DNA of 64,000 nucleotides, taken from the NCBI RefSeq assembly GCF_003387075.1, contig NZ_QUMQ01000001.1:8866001-8930000 (forward strand). The letters are read 5' to 3'. Both the position numbers and the translations under genes were made by a program. The DNA is from Asanoa ferruginea (GTDB lineage Bacteria; Actinomycetota; Actinomycetes; Mycobacteriales; Micromonosporaceae). Each line of letters starts with the position of its first letter. The first letter of the stretch is position 1. Shown here piece by piece: positions 19,604 through 28,421 of this stretch. Below the pieces are notes generated by a model. It had not been told where the DNA came from. It made no database searches and saw only the letters and a program-made list of their open reading frames with translations.

Positions 19604-20217
19604 CCAGCGGACCGGCGGTTCTGGTCACGTTGACCGGTGGGGCGGGCGCGGGGAAGACGACGCTTGCTCGCGCGCTCGCCGACACCGTGGTGCATCTCGA
19701 CGATTTCTACCACTGCGCGGATAGCGGTCGGGGCGTGTGGATTCCGGATGAGAACGGCACGCCGCGGTTGGACGTGGGCGACCCGCGGTCGATCGACTTC
19801 GTCGGCCTCAATGCCGCGGTGGACAAGGCGTTGACCGACTCGGCCGTGGTCGTGGTCGAGGGCCTGTTCGCCATCGACGTGCGGCCGTCCGAGCCGTGCC
19901 AGCGCCTCGACGTCTTCGTTGACCTCGCGGCGGACCTGCGCCTCGCTCGGAAGATCCATCGGAAGTGTGTCGTCGGCGACTTTCCGGTCGCGGTGTTGCT
20001 GGCCAACTACGTCGACCATCGGCGGGCCGCGCACGAGCGGCACGTGGAACCCGCTCGGGAGCGCTGCGACCTGGTTGTCGACGGGCTGCTCCCCGTCGAT
20101 CAGCTGCGGCGCGCGATCGACGAACTATCGCCCCACAACCGAGGCGACCTGGGTGCGCGAGGAGACGCCGAGCTTGTGGAGGATGTTGCTCACGTGCACG
20201 GCCGCCGTCTTGGGTGA
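19600..20217 (+). CDS. P-loop kinase, uridine-kinase-like, coupled to the NACHT gene
   Basis: A 205-residue small-molecule kinase. P-loop [13 protein letters not shown] is near residue 12, followed by VHLDDFYH, the DDFY signature of uridine kinase/phosphoribulokinase-like enzymes, and [11 protein letters not shown] (Walker B-like). The lid region has [16 protein letters not shown]. The ATG at 19600 overlaps the NACHT stop (ATGA). The last ~30 residues (from about [10 protein letters not shown]) overlap the 3' end of the convergent LAL regulator by 93 bp and look out of character, so the functional domain probably ends near residue 175. It could be a housekeeping uridine/cytidine kinase homologue, or a partner of the NTPase. 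The substrate is not established. Confidence 0.75.
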   Translation: MTSGPAVLVTLTGGAGAGKTTLARALADTVVHLDDFYHCADSGRGVWIPDENGTPRLDVGDPRSIDFVGLNAAVDKALTDSAVVVVEGLFAIDVRPSEPCQRLDVFVDLAADLRLARKIHRKCVVGDFPVAVLLANYVDHRRAAHERHVEPARERCDLVVDGLLPVDQLRRAIDELSPHNRGDLGARGDAELVEDVAHVHGRRLG

Positions 20218-22872
20218 GATGTAGAGGCGGCGGGCCAGTTCTGCGTTGGTGAGGCCGTCGGCGATCAGCAGCGCCACCTCGCGTTCGCGGGGCGTCAGTG
20301 CCGCCGTGCCCGTCACGGAACGGTCGCCTTCGCGCGGGGTCAGGCCCAACTGGTCTCGGACCCGGTCCAGCGCGGCCACCCGCCAGCCGCCCCAACGGGA
20401 CAGCAGCTCGGTGGCCCGGTTGGCCTCGGCGGCGGCAGCTTCGGTGTGGCCGAGGGCGAGCGCGCAGCGGGCCGCGCCCACCGCGGCCGTGCCGCGCACC
20501 GACGGGAACAGGATCTGCGAGCCGCACACCGCCTGGTAGCCGGCCAGCGCCTCGGCCAGCCGGCCGCCGACCTCGGCGAGCTGGGAGTCGACCAGGGTGC
20601 GGTAGTCGTCCCAGACGTTGTCGTCGACCAAGGACCGGGTCAGCTCGATCAGGCGCTCTTCCGGCAGGCCGGCCTCGATGGCCGCGCCCAGCAGGTCGTG
20701 GGCCTGTGAGCCGCTGCGCCAGCTCTGGTCGGCGACCGCGACCAGCACCTCACCGAGCAGGGTCTCGACGTCGCCGTAGCCCGGGCGCCGGCAGGCCAGG
20801 TGGAAGGCCAGGCCCGGCACGGTCAGCGGCTCGATGTTGGGGCCGGAGCGGAGCGACTCGATGATGTCGGCGACGCCGTCGTAGTCGGCGGACTCCAGGT
20901 AGAGGCCCGCCAGGAAGACCGCGTGGTAGTCGGCCCAGCGGCCGCGGCGCAGGTAGCTGCGGTCGCGGTCGCGGCCCTGCTCCAGCGCGGCGATCGCGGT
21001 CTTCAGGTCGCCCTCGCGCATCGCGATGCGGGCCCGGCCCTGGAAGTAGGCCGCCACCGCGAGGGACTCGAAGCCGGCCCGCTCGGCATCGACCCGCATG
21101 CGCTCGAGCAGCTCGGTGTGCTCGGCCGGCGAGTTGGGTGGCACGCCCTGGACCAGCTCGTTGAGCGCGCGCGCGGCGAGCACCCACTCGCCCGCCTTTT
21201 CCGCCTCGTCGATGAGGCCCGACAGGATGGCCTGGCCCTCGGCCGCCGTCGACGGCCACTCGGTCATCGCCAGGCCCTTCTCGACCAGGGCGGCGAGCCG
21301 GGTGCGGGGCAGGTCGAGCTCGTCGGCGAGGGCCAGCGCGCGGTCGGCCCAGGCGATCGCCTCGGCGGTCTCGTCGCGCAGCATCGACGACTGGGCCACC
21401 GCGGTCATCGCCAGGGCCTGGTCGGCGCCCGGTGGCAGCTCGGCGATCAGCAGCTCGACCTCGTGGGTCAGCTCATCCATCTCGGCGAGCTCGTCGGCCT
21501 CCCAGGCGAGCCGGATCATCAGGTAGAGCGCGTCGTTGCGGTCGGTCGCCGAGCGGGCCCGGTCGCGCCAGCGGCGGGCGTAGCCGATCGCGTCGGGCAG
21601 CAGGCCGGCCAGCCAGGCCGCGCGGGCGGCGCCGGCCAGCAGGGACGGGTCTTCGGCGTCTTCGGCCAGGCCCATCTCGGCCAGCTCGAGCGCCTGGTAG
21701 GCGGAGCCGATCGACAGGTAGAGCGCGACGCCGCGGCGGGCCGCCGTGAGCATGTCGTCGTAGCGGCCGGCCGCCTGGGCGTGGTGGGCGACCATCGCCG
21801 GGTCGTGGGGCAGCCGGCCCTCGGTGTCGGCGAGCAGCGCTTCGAGCGCGGCCTCGTGCAGGCGGCGGCGCTGCCGGCCGATCAGGTGGCCGGCGATCGC
21901 CTCGCGGAGCAGCGCGTGGCGGAAGCTGAACTCGTCTTCGCCGGTCTCGACCAGCACGTCGCGGGCGACCAGGGCGCCCAGGGCGCGGATCAGCTCGTCT
22001 TCGCCGGCGGTGGTCACCGCGGCCAGCAGGTCGAAGTGCACCCGGTGGCCGAGCACCGAGGCGGCCTCGACGATGCGGCGTTGCTCGGGCTCGAGGTCGT
22101 CGACCTGGCGGCGGAGCACCTCGGCGAGGCTCCAGGGCAGGGGCTGCTCGTAGACCGCGGCGAGGTCGTCGCCCTCGTGGCCGCGGAGCAGCTCTTCGAG
22201 GAAGAACGGGTTGCCGCCGGTGCGCTGGTGCAGCGCTGCCACGGCCCGCGGCGGCGCCGGGCGGCCGGTCACGGCGGCCAGCAGGGTCGCGGTGTCGGCC
22301 TCGTCGAACGGGTGCAGGTCGAGCCGGGACAGCGAGTGGCGGCGGCCCAGCCGGGCGAGCAGAGCGGTGACCGGGTCGCGGCCGGTCACCTCGGCCGGCC
22401 GGTAGGAGCCGATCAACACCTGCGGGCCCTCGATGTCGGCGATCCGCTCGAAGAGCGCGGCGCTCTCGGAGTCGGCCCAGTGCAGGTCTTCGAAGACGAT
22501 CACGGCCGGCCGCCCGGCGATCAGCTCGGTCACCAGCCGGACGCCGCTGTGCAGCCGCTCGACCGGGCTGCGGGCGGAGTCGCCGAGCTCGGCCAGCAGC
22601 GCGGGATCGACCCCGTCGCGGCCGTCGAGCGCATCCATCAGCACCTCGTAGGGCCGGGACAGCGAACCCGGCTCGGCCTGGCCGACCAGCACGACCGTGT
22701 CGGCGTCGAGCGTGGACAGCAGCTCGCGGACCAGCCGGGTCTTGCCGACCCCGGGCTCGCCGGCGACCATCGCCACGCCGGACCGGCGGGCCGCGACCAG
22801 CTTCCTGAGCTGGCGCAGCTCGCGATCGCGCCCAATCATCACCGGGCTGGCGCCTCCCCGCGTCGTCCGCAC
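20125..22872 (-). CDS. LAL-type LuxR family regulator (AAA ATPase + HTH)
   Basis: Large ATP-binding transcription regulator of the MalT/LAL type, 915 residues. The N-terminal ATPase has Walker A GEPGVGKT (38-45) and Walker [17 protein letters not shown] long TPR-like helical middle part follows. The C-terminal LuxR helix-turn-helix is [19 protein letters not shown] then [20 protein letters not shown]. The GTG at 22872 is chosen because TAGCCT lies 6 nt upstream; a GTG at 22878 and an ATG at 22839 are alternatives. It is divergent from the epimerase gene across a repeat-rich 161-bp gap. The inducer and targets are unknown; a local target such as the divergent gene is possible. Confidence 0.85.
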   Translation of the reverse strand: MRTTRGGASPVMIGRDRELRQLRKLVAARRSGVAMVAGEPGVGKTRLVRELLSTLDADTVVLVGQAEPGSLSRPYEVLMDALDGRDGVDPALLAELGDSARSPVERLHSGVRLVTELIAGRPAVIVFEDLHWADSESAALFERIADIEGPQVLIGSYRPAEVTGRDPVTALLARLGRRHSLSRLDLHPFDEADTATLLAAVTGRPAPPRAVAALHQRTGGNPFFLEELLRGHEGDDLAAVYEQPLPWSLAEVLRRQVDDLEPEQRRIVEAASVLGHRVHFDLLAAVTTAGEDELIRALGALVARDVLVETGEDEFSFRHALLREAIAGHLIGRQRRRLHEAALEALLADTEGRLPHDPAMVAHHAQAAGRYDDMLTAARRGVALYLSIGSAYQALELAEMGLAEDAEDPSLLAGAARAAWLAGLLPDAIGYARRWRDRARSATDRNDALYLMIRLAWEADELAEMDELTHEVELLIAELPPGADQALAMTAVAQSSMLRDETAEAIAWADRALALADELDLPRTRLAALVEKGLAMTEWPSTAAEGQAILSGLIDEAEKAGEWVLAARALNELVQGVPPNSPAEHTELLERMRVDAERAGFESLAVAAYFQGRARIAMREGDLKTAIAALEQGRDRDRSYLRRGRWADYHAVFLAGLYLESADYDGVADIIESLRSGPNIEPLTVPGLAFHLACRRPGYGDVETLLGEVLVAVADQSWRSGSQAHDLLGAAIEAGLPEERLIELTRSLVDDNVWDDYRTLVDSQLAEVGGRLAEALAGYQAVCGSQILFPSVRGTAAVGAARCALALGHTEAAAAEANRATELLSRWGGWRVAALDRVRDQLGLTPREGDRSVTGTAALTPREREVALLIADGLTNAELARRLYISPKTAAVHVSNILHKLGVSSRTQVASVVGR

Positions 22873-22878
22873 GCGCAC

Positions 22879-22884
22879 AGGCTA
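22879..22884 (-). promoter_or_regulatory. -10 element TAGCCT (leaderless)
   Basis: Minus-strand TAGCCT lies 6 nt before the GTG at 22872, which singles out that codon among three possible starts. Confidence 0.5.
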
Positions 22885-22909
22885 CCCGCGACCACCGACA
22901 ACACCGGAC

Positions 22910-23003
22910 CCGCAGAACGCCGGCCCTGCGGACGCCGGCACCGCGGAAACGCCAGGCCTGCGGAATGCCGGCGCCGCAGAACACCGGCCCAGCCGAACAC
23001 CCA
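22910..23003. repeat. Imperfect ~16-bp tandem repeats in a divergent intergenic region
   Basis: Five to six units of 15-17 bp with consensus CYGCRGAANGCCGGC start at 22910, 22926, 22941, 22958, 22974 and, degenerately, 22990. They lie between the LAL regulator and the epimerase, upstream of both genes. They could be multiple binding half-sites for the regulator or a simple minisatellite. Confidence 0.65.
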
Positions 23004-23033
23004 CGCGGCGCCGGCAGGCCTGAGAATGGAGCC

Positions 23034-23933
23034 ATGCGGATTCTCATGGCCGGCGCGTCCGGCTTTCTCGGCAACCGGCTCATCACCGGCCCGCTGCGCG
23101 GCCACGAGATCGTCCGTCTGGTCCGCCGGGCGCCCAAGGGCCCCGACGAGATCCGCTGGACCCCGGCCTCCGGCCAGCTCGACCCCGAAGCGCTCGACGG
23201 CGTCGACGCGGTGATCAACCTGTCCGGCGCCAACATCGGCGACCAGCGCTGGACCCCGGCCTTCCGGCGGCTGTTGCGGGACAGCCGGGTCGAGCCCACC
23301 CGCACCCTGGCCGAGGCGATCGCCAAGCACGGCACGCCGCGGCCCGCGACCTTCATCAGCGCGAGCGGCATCAACATCTACGGCGACACCGGCGACCGGG
23401 TCGTCGACGAGACCGACACCCCGGGCGAGGGCTTCTTCCCGGACCTCTGCCGGGTCTGGGAGGCGGCGACCCGGCCGGCCGAGGAGGCGGGGGTGCGGGT
23501 GGTTCTGCTGCGCAGCGGCGTACCCCTGGAAAAGGACGAAGGTTTTCTCAAGCCGCAGATGCTCCCCTTCCGGCTCGGCGTCGGCGGCCCGATCGCCGGC
23601 GGCCGGCAATGGGTGCCGTGGATCTCGCTCGACGATTGGCTCAGCGCCGTCGGCTTCCTGCTCCAGGAGCGCACCGATCTCGCCGGCCCGGTCAACGTGA
23701 CCAGCCCGGTGCCGGTCACCAACGCCGCGTTCACCAAGGCGTTCGGTGCCGCCCTGCACCGTCCGGCCGTGCTGCCCATCCCGGAGTTCGGCGTCCGGGC
23801 GGCGGTCGGTGGCGTGGCCGAACTCGCGGTGATGAGCACCCGAGCGGTTCCCGCCGTGCTGAGCCGGGCCGGGTTCCCCTTCCGCCACAACGACGTGAGC
23901 ACAGCACTCAAGGACGCGCTCGAAGATCGGTGA
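23034..23933 (+). CDS. TIGR01777-type epimerase (extended SDR, SulA/YfcH family)
   Basis: Extended short-chain dehydrogenase of the TIGR01777/YfcH type, 299 residues. The Rossmann motif is at the N-terminus (MAGASGFLGNRL), then NLSGANIGDQRW and SASGINIYGDTGD, where Tyr belongs to the active site. A C-terminal DUF1731-like segment is present (RAVPAVLSRAGFPFRHNDVSTALKD, split around AGF). The ATG at 23034 has GGAG just upstream. The cellular substrate of this family is unknown, so the nucleotide-sugar epimerase label is by fold only. It may be controlled from the repeat-rich region shared with the LAL regulator. Confidence 0.87.
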   Translation: MRILMAGASGFLGNRLITGPLRGHEIVRLVRRAPKGPDEIRWTPASGQLDPEALDGVDAVINLSGANIGDQRWTPAFRRLLRDSRVEPTRTLAEAIAKHGTPRPATFISASGINIYGDTGDRVVDETDTPGEGFFPDLCRVWEAATRPAEEAGVRVVLLRSGVPLEKDEGFLKPQMLPFRLGVGGPIAGGRQWVPWISLDDWLSAVGFLLQERTDLAGPVNVTSPVPVTNAAFTKAFGAALHRPAVLPIPEFGVRAAVGGVAELAVMSTRAVPAVLSRAGFPFRHNDVSTALKDALEDR

Positions 23934-23968
23934 CTGCCGATTCGGCAGACTGAAAGACCGCTCGCGAA

Positions 23969-23974
23969 TAGCCT
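23969..23974 (+). promoter_or_regulatory. -10 element TAGCCT (leaderless)
   Basis: TAGCCT ends 6 nt before the ATG at 23981, with no ribosome binding site. Confidence 0.5.
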
Positions 23975-23980
23975 CACCTC

Positions 23981-25696
23981 ATGTCGGCGGCATCGGGCGA
24001 CAACAACGCACTGTCGCTGTTGGCGTGCGTGCTGTTCGTCGTGGGAGTGGTGGTGGTCGTGCTGGCGGTCGCCCGCCGCCGGGCGGCCGACCGTTCCGCG
24101 CCCCGGCACCGCCTCGAACCGGACGCCGGCCACACCGGTCGCCGCCGCCGCAGGAACCCCTTCCGGCGCAACCGGCCCGTGGCCGACAAGAGCAAGAGCA
24201 AGCGGGTCCGGCCCGAGCCGACGGCACCCAGCCGGACGGTCGAGGAGACCCTGGCCGAAGCCGCCCTCGACGAGCCGCCGGCGTCCGCGTGGGCGCCGCC
24301 GGACCAAATCGGCCCGGCCCTGACCAAGCCGCCCCGCACCGCCAGCCCGGCGGGCCCGGCCGAACGCGCCGGACCATCGCCGGTCCCGGACCGCGACGCC
24401 GACACCCTCGATCTCGGCGGCGACCTGTCCACCGCCCGGCTGCTCGCGCAGGCCGACGCGGCTCTGGTCGCCGCCGACAACGCCCTCTGCACGAGCGAGC
24501 AGGAACTCTCGTTCGCCCAGGCCCAGCACGGCCGGGACGCGACGGTGACCTTCGTCGAGGCGGTCACCGCGGCCCGCGCCGACCTCTCGGAGGCCTTCCG
24601 GGTGCGCCAGCACCTCGACGACCACGAGCCGGAAGACGAGTTCAGCCGGCGGCGGGTGCTGCGGGCGATCGTCGAGCACTGCGCCGCCGCGAGCCACCGC
24701 CTCGACGCCCGGGCCGAGCCGTTCGAACTGCTGCGGGCGAGCGAGGAGGCCCGGCTGGCCAGCCGGCTCACCGTGCGCCGCGACGAGGCCCGCGCGCGGC
24801 TGGCGGTGGCGGGAACGAGCTGGAAGGAACTGACCGCGGCGTACGCGGACAGCGCCCTCGCCCCGGTCATCGACAACCTCGCCCAGGCCGGCGCCCGGAT
24901 CGAGTTCGCCAGTGCCGAGATCGAGCAGGACGGCCGCCGGACCGGCCTGCGCACCGCGCAGCAGGCGCTCGGCCAGGCCGAGGCCCTGCTCGACGCGCTC
25001 GACCTCTTCGCCGCCGACCTGGCCACCGCCGAGGACGCGGCCGCCGAGTTGCTCGCCGACCTGCACGCCGAGGTCGCCGCCGGCAAGGCGGTGCTGGCGA
25101 TGGCCGGCCGCCCGCCGGGCAACGCCCGCGGCGACAAGGTGGGCCTGGCCGCCGACGTCCACCGGGCCGACGAGGCCGCCACCGAGCTGGCCACCACGCT
25201 CGCGGTGGCCCGGCCGGACCCGGTCGCCGGGCTGCGCCGGCTGGAGGAGGTCTCCGGGCCGCTGGGCGAGTCGCTGGGCGCCGTGCGTGACCCGTCGTCC
25301 CGGGTGGCGCACGCCCGCGAGCAGCTCGACCAGGCGATGTTCTCGGCCCGCGCGACGATCGACGCGGCGGCGGCGTTCGTGCTCAACCGGCGCGGCGCGG
25401 TCGCCGCCCGGGCCCGTACGCGGCTCTTCGCGGCCCGCTGCGAGCTGGGCCAGGCCGCCGTGGCCACCGAGGCCGAGCCGGTCGAGGCGCTGGCCGCAGC
25501 GCGCGCCGCGCAGTCCCTGGGTAGCCAGGCACTGGCCGCGGCGCGCGCCGACGTGGAGCGTTGGTCACCGGCGGTCGACGGGTTCGAGGCCGTGTTGCTC
25601 GGCGGCATCGTGCACGCTCCGGAGGAGGCAGCGGGCCGGCCCTACGGCAGCCGCTTCGGCGGCCCCGGCACGCGTGACCGGGACCGGGCGGCCTAA
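23981..25696 (+). CDS. Membrane-anchored helical protein, TPM-family-like C-terminal region
   Basis: A 571-residue protein. One N-terminal transmembrane helix (about 10-32, LSLLACVLFVVGVVVVVLA) is followed by a basic/Pro-rich linker to ~130, then long amphipathic, Ala/Glu/Arg-rich helices that are probably coiled coil. The segment with SEAFRVRQHLDDHEPEDEF and RRRVLRAIVEHCAAASHRLD resembles, from memory, the helical half of actinobacterial TPM-domain (TLP18.3/Psb32) proteins. The N-terminal TPM domain of those proteins is missing here. The C-terminus is low complexity. The stop overlaps the convergent esterase stop by 4 bp. Function is unknown; an envelope-associated scaffold is plausible. Confidence 0.7.
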   Translation: MSAASGDNNALSLLACVLFVVGVVVVVLAVARRRAADRSAPRHRLEPDAGHTGRRRRRNPFRRNRPVADKSKSKRVRPEPTAPSRTVEETLAEAALDEPPASAWAPPDQIGPALTKPPRTASPAGPAERAGPSPVPDRDADTLDLGGDLSTARLLAQADAALVAADNALCTSEQELSFAQAQHGRDATVTFVEAVTAARADLSEAFRVRQHLDDHEPEDEFSRRRVLRAIVEHCAAASHRLDARAEPFELLRASEEARLASRLTVRRDEARARLAVAGTSWKELTAAYADSALAPVIDNLAQAGARIEFASAEIEQDGRRTGLRTAQQALGQAEALLDALDLFAADLATAEDAAAELLADLHAEVAAGKAVLAMAGRPPGNARGDKVGLAADVHRADEAATELATTLAVARPDPVAGLRRLEEVSGPLGESLGAVRDPSSRVAHAREQLDQAMFSARATIDAAAAFVLNRRGAVAARARTRLFAARCELGQAAVATEAEPVEALAAARAAQSLGSQALAAARADVERWSPAVDGFEAVLLGGIVHAPEEAAGRPYGSRFGGPGTRDRDRAA

Positions 25697-26892
25697 CAGC
25701 CGACCACCCAGTAGTCCGGGCCGGTCTGGCGCAACCCGTTGGTCTGGAACACGTTGTAGAGACCCATGGCCTGGTTCGAACCGCGCGCGTAGACGTAGCC
25801 GAGTTGTTGATAGGCCCGTCCCGCCACGACGTGCGCGTAGTTGGTCGCCGTCACACAAGGCCCGGTGGTCGGCGGGTTGGTGGTCGGCGGTGCCGTCGTC
25901 GGCGGCGCCGAGGTCGGCGGGGTGGTCGGCCCGCCCGTGTTCAGCCCGAAGAACGTCGCGTCGTAGTAGGCCGAGCAGATCGTGTCGAGGAAGTACGCCG
26001 CCGCCGTGCCGCACTGGTCGGCCGCGCTGCCCGGATCGACCGGCGTGCCGTGCCCCATCCCGGACACCCGGTAGACCCGCACCTGGTCGTTGCCGTAGCG
26101 CTCCTGGGTGGTCCCGCCCGGCAGCGAGGAGGTGCTGGTCGGGCTCGCGGAAATACCCAACACATTGGTCCACTGGTCGCGCGATTCGTTGGCGTTGGCC
26201 GTGGCGACCGTGTAGTCGGCGGTGCCGTGCCAGATCGCCACCTTGGGCCGGGCGCCGGTGTAACCGGGGAACGCACCCCGCACCAGGTCGCCCCACTGCG
26301 CCGGTGTCTTGTCGACGCCCGGGTTCATGCAGGTGAACGCGTTGACCATGCTGGTGGCGCAGCGGTAGGCGATCCCGGCGACGACCGAACCGGCGGCGAA
26401 CACGTCCGGGTAGGTGGCCAGCATGACCGCGCTCATCGCGCCACCGGCCGAGAGCCCGCTGACGTAGACCCGGTCGGCCGCGGTGCCGTAGTTGCTCACC
26501 GCGTACCCGACCATCGACCGGATCGACGCGGCCTCGCCCTGCCCTCGGGTGGTGTCGCCGGTCTCGAAGAAGTTGAAGCACGACGTCGCGTTGTTGCTAC
26601 TGCTCTGCTGCGGGATGATCAGCGCGAACCGCCAGCGGTCGGCGAACGTACGCCAGCCGCTGTTGGTGAAGTAGCCGGTGGCGTCCTGGCTGCAGCCGTG
26701 CAGCAGCACCACGGCCGGCGCGCCGCTGGGCAGGCCGTCGGGCCGGTAGGCGTACATCGCCAGGTTCCCGGGGTTGGACCCGAAGCCGCTGACCGGGCTG
26801 AGCTGCGCCGCCTGGGCGGGCGCGGCCAGCGCGAGCACAGCCGCGATGACCAGCGCCGCCCCGGCGGCGAGTAGGGATATGGACCGTCGCAT
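25693..26892 (-). CDS. Secreted PHB-depolymerase-like / CE1 esterase
   Basis: Secreted alpha/beta hydrolase of the PHB depolymerase/feruloyl esterase group, 399 residues. A Sec signal peptide (MRRSISLLAAGAALVIAAVL..., cleavage near residue 28 after AQA) is followed by the oxyanion motif LLHGCSQ (63-69). The nucleophile elbow is GLSAG (Ser148), and GMGHGTP supplies the His. A Pro/Thr linker (PTTPPTSAPPTTAPP) leads to a ~55-residue C-terminal module with two Cys (GPCVTATNYAH... ending WVVGC) of unknown type, possibly substrate binding. A strong AGGAGG site precedes the ATG. Likely substrates are polyhydroxyalkanoate or acylated plant polysaccharides. Confidence 0.88.
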   Translation of the reverse strand: MRRSISLLAAGAALVIAAVLALAAPAQAAQLSPVSGFGSNPGNLAMYAYRPDGLPSGAPAVVLLHGCSQDATGYFTNSGWRTFADRWRFALIIPQQSSSNNATSCFNFFETGDTTRGQGEAASIRSMVGYAVSNYGTAADRVYVSGLSAGGAMSAVMLATYPDVFAAGSVVAGIAYRCATSMVNAFTCMNPGVDKTPAQWGDLVRGAFPGYTGARPKVAIWHGTADYTVATANANESRDQWTNVLGISASPTSTSSLPGGTTQERYGNDQVRVYRVSGMGHGTPVDPGSAADQCGTAAAYFLDTICSAYYDATFFGLNTGGPTTPPTSAPPTTAPPTTNPPTTGPCVTATNYAHVVAGRAYQQLGYVYARGSNQAMGLYNVFQTNGLRQTGPDYWVVGC

Positions 26893-26987
26893 CGCGACCT
26901 CCTCGCGGGGTTTCCGTGAGGTTACGATCGGCGACTATCTATCTGACATGGTCGGCGATACCACATATCGACGACCGGGAGTGTGGC

Positions 26988-27371
26988 TCAGCAGTCCACG
27001 AGCTCCGGGGTCTGGTTGCGGATCTGCGCCAGCGGCGAGACGAACTCGCGGTAGACGTCGCCGTCCACGGTGGCCGGAGCGAACGCCGCGACCCGGTGGC
27101 AGTTCTGGAACGCGAGCTTGACGCCGAAGTGGCGCTCCAGGGCACCGCGGATCGAGTCGCTGGCCAGCGCGCGCAACAGCTGCCCCCGCTCGGTCTCGCT
27201 GGGCGGCGGCACCGCGTGCTCGGCGAACAGGTCACCGGCCCGGGAGGCGACGTCGGAGACCACGTCCCAGGCGTACGGGAGGGAGGTGCGGACGCACTCG
27301 ACGAACTCGGCGTCGTCGACGGCGCCCTGCTCGGCGCGGGCGAGCAGGTCGGCGGGAACGGTCAGGGACAT
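26988..27371 (-). CDS. SCO5389-type conserved actinobacterial protein
   Basis: A 127-residue protein with no known catalytic motif. I recognise the family from LARAEQGAVDDAEFVECVR, RTSLPYAWDVVSDV, LLRALASDSIRGALERHFG and LAFQNCHRVAAF, which match the Streptomyces protein SCO5389 and its relatives from memory. The N-terminus is MSLTVPADL, and GAGGAG lies 6 nt before the ATG at 27371. It lies 10 nt behind the CooC-like ATPase and is clearly in its operon; the same pairing occurs in Streptomyces as far as I recall. The conserved Cys residues (ECVRTS, FQNCHR, and the terminal ELVDC) might bind metal, which would agree with the Zur-like site ahead of the operon. That is inference. Confidence 0.8.
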   Translation of the reverse strand: MSLTVPADLLARAEQGAVDDAEFVECVRTSLPYAWDVVSDVASRAGDLFAEHAVPPPSETERGQLLRALASDSIRGALERHFGVKLAFQNCHRVAAFAPATVDGDVYREFVSPLAQIRNQTPELVDC

Positions 27372-27381
27372 GTTGATCTCC

Positions 27382-28338
27382 TCAGTGAACGAGTTGGTCA
27401 CCCAGGACGAAGCCCGGGTCGATCTGGGCGGCGAGGTCCTCGCCGGTGCGGTCGTTGGCCCACGCCGTGGCGTTGCGCCGGTGGAACTCGGCGGCCTGCC
27501 GGGCGTAGCGCTGCCAGTCCTTCTCCGTGCTATCCACGGAAGACCGCAGCAGCCGCAGGGCCGCGTGGTTGGCTGGCTCGAGCGCGTCCAGCGGGAGCAC
27601 CTGACCGCGCTCGGCGGCCCGGACCCAGTCGGAGCGGCCGAACCAGGTGAGCAGGTCGGCGCCGACATGCGACCGCAGGAAGTCGACGTCGGACTCGTCG
27701 ACGATCTTGTTGCCGACCACGTGCACCCGCACGTCGTGGTCGCGGGCGTAGCCGAGGTACTGCCGGTAGACGCCGACGCTGCGCACGGTCGGCTCGCAGA
27801 CCAGGAACGTCACGTCGAAGCGGGTGAACAGCCCGGACGCGAACGAGTCGGCGCCGGCCGTCATGTCCACCAGGGCGTACTCCCCCGGGCCGTCGACCAG
27901 GTGGTTGAGCAGCAACTCGACCGCGCCGACCTTGCTGTGGTAGCAGGCGACACCGAGATCCCGCTCGGCGAAGGGCCCGGTCACGGCCAGCCGGACGCCG
28001 CCCACCTCGCGCACCGCGAGGTCGTACACCGGATTGGGTCCGGCCACGGTGAGCAGCCGCGAGCCGCGACCCGGCGGGGTGGTCTTGACCATCGCAGCGG
28101 CCGACGAGATCCGCGGGTTGTCGCCGCGCAGGTAGTCCTTGATCTCCGCCAGGTGGTCGCCCAGCGCGGGCCGCGTCGACCGCTCGTCGGCACCGAGCGC
28201 GGCGGCCAGGTGCTGGTTGATGTCGGCGTCGACGGCGAGCAGCGACGGCCGGTCGGGCGCGGCGGCCAGGTGGCGGGCGAGCAGGGCGGCCAGAGTCGTC
28301 TTGCCGCTGCCGCCCTTCCCGACGAAGGCTATTTTCAT
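27382..28338 (-). CDS. CooC/MinD-like deviant Walker A ATPase
   Basis: SIMIBI-class P-loop ATPase of 318 residues. It has the deviant Walker A GKGGSGKTT (7-15), DADINQHLAAALG (switch I area), TGPFAERDLGVACYHSK, and Walker B-like EYALVDMTAGADSFASG. It resembles nickel-insertion or CODH accessory ATPases (CooC) and ParA-type proteins. The ATG at 28338 fits the family start MKIAFVGKGGSGKTT; an ATG at 28356 lies inside the palindrome and is less likely. No Shine-Dalgarno is seen. The SCO5389-type gene follows after 10 nt. A metallochaperone role is plausible from the fold and the Zur-like box, but unproven. Confidence 0.83.
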   Translation of the reverse strand: MKIAFVGKGGSGKTTLAALLARHLAAAPDRPSLLAVDADINQHLAAALGADERSTRPALGDHLAEIKDYLRGDNPRISSAAAMVKTTPPGRGSRLLTVAGPNPVYDLAVREVGGVRLAVTGPFAERDLGVACYHSKVGAVELLLNHLVDGPGEYALVDMTAGADSFASGLFTRFDVTFLVCEPTVRSVGVYRQYLGYARDHDVRVHVVGNKIVDESDVDFLRSHVGADLLTWFGRSDWVRAAERGQVLPLDALEPANHAALRLLRSSVDSTEKDWQRYARQAAEFHRRNATAWANDRTGEDLAAQIDPGFVLGDQLVH

Positions 28339-28343
28339 ACTGG

Positions 28344-28364
28344 TATTGGAAGTCATTTCCAATA
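28344..28364. promoter_or_regulatory. Zur-box-like palindrome ahead of the ATPase operon
   Basis: Perfect 8-bp arms TATTGGAA (28344-28351) and TTCCAATA (28357-28364) are separated by 5 bp. Read on the minus strand, the 15-bp core TGGAAATGACTTCCA matches the actinobacterial Zur consensus TGAAAATGATTTTCA (recalled) at 12 of 15 positions, with all three differences being transitions. It starts 6 nt upstream of the ATPase ATG. Confidence 0.55.
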
Positions 28365-28409
28365 AGAGTGCAAACAACAGGCGCCTTCTGGGCGTGTCGT
28401 CCCCATTGG

Positions 28410-28415
28410 TAGCCT
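28410..28415 (+). promoter_or_regulatory. -10 element TAGCCT (leaderless)
   Basis: TAGCCT ends 6 nt before the GTG at 28422. The Zur-like palindrome lies 46-66 bp further upstream and could also touch this promoter. Confidence 0.5.
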
Positions 28416-28421
28416 CCGCCC

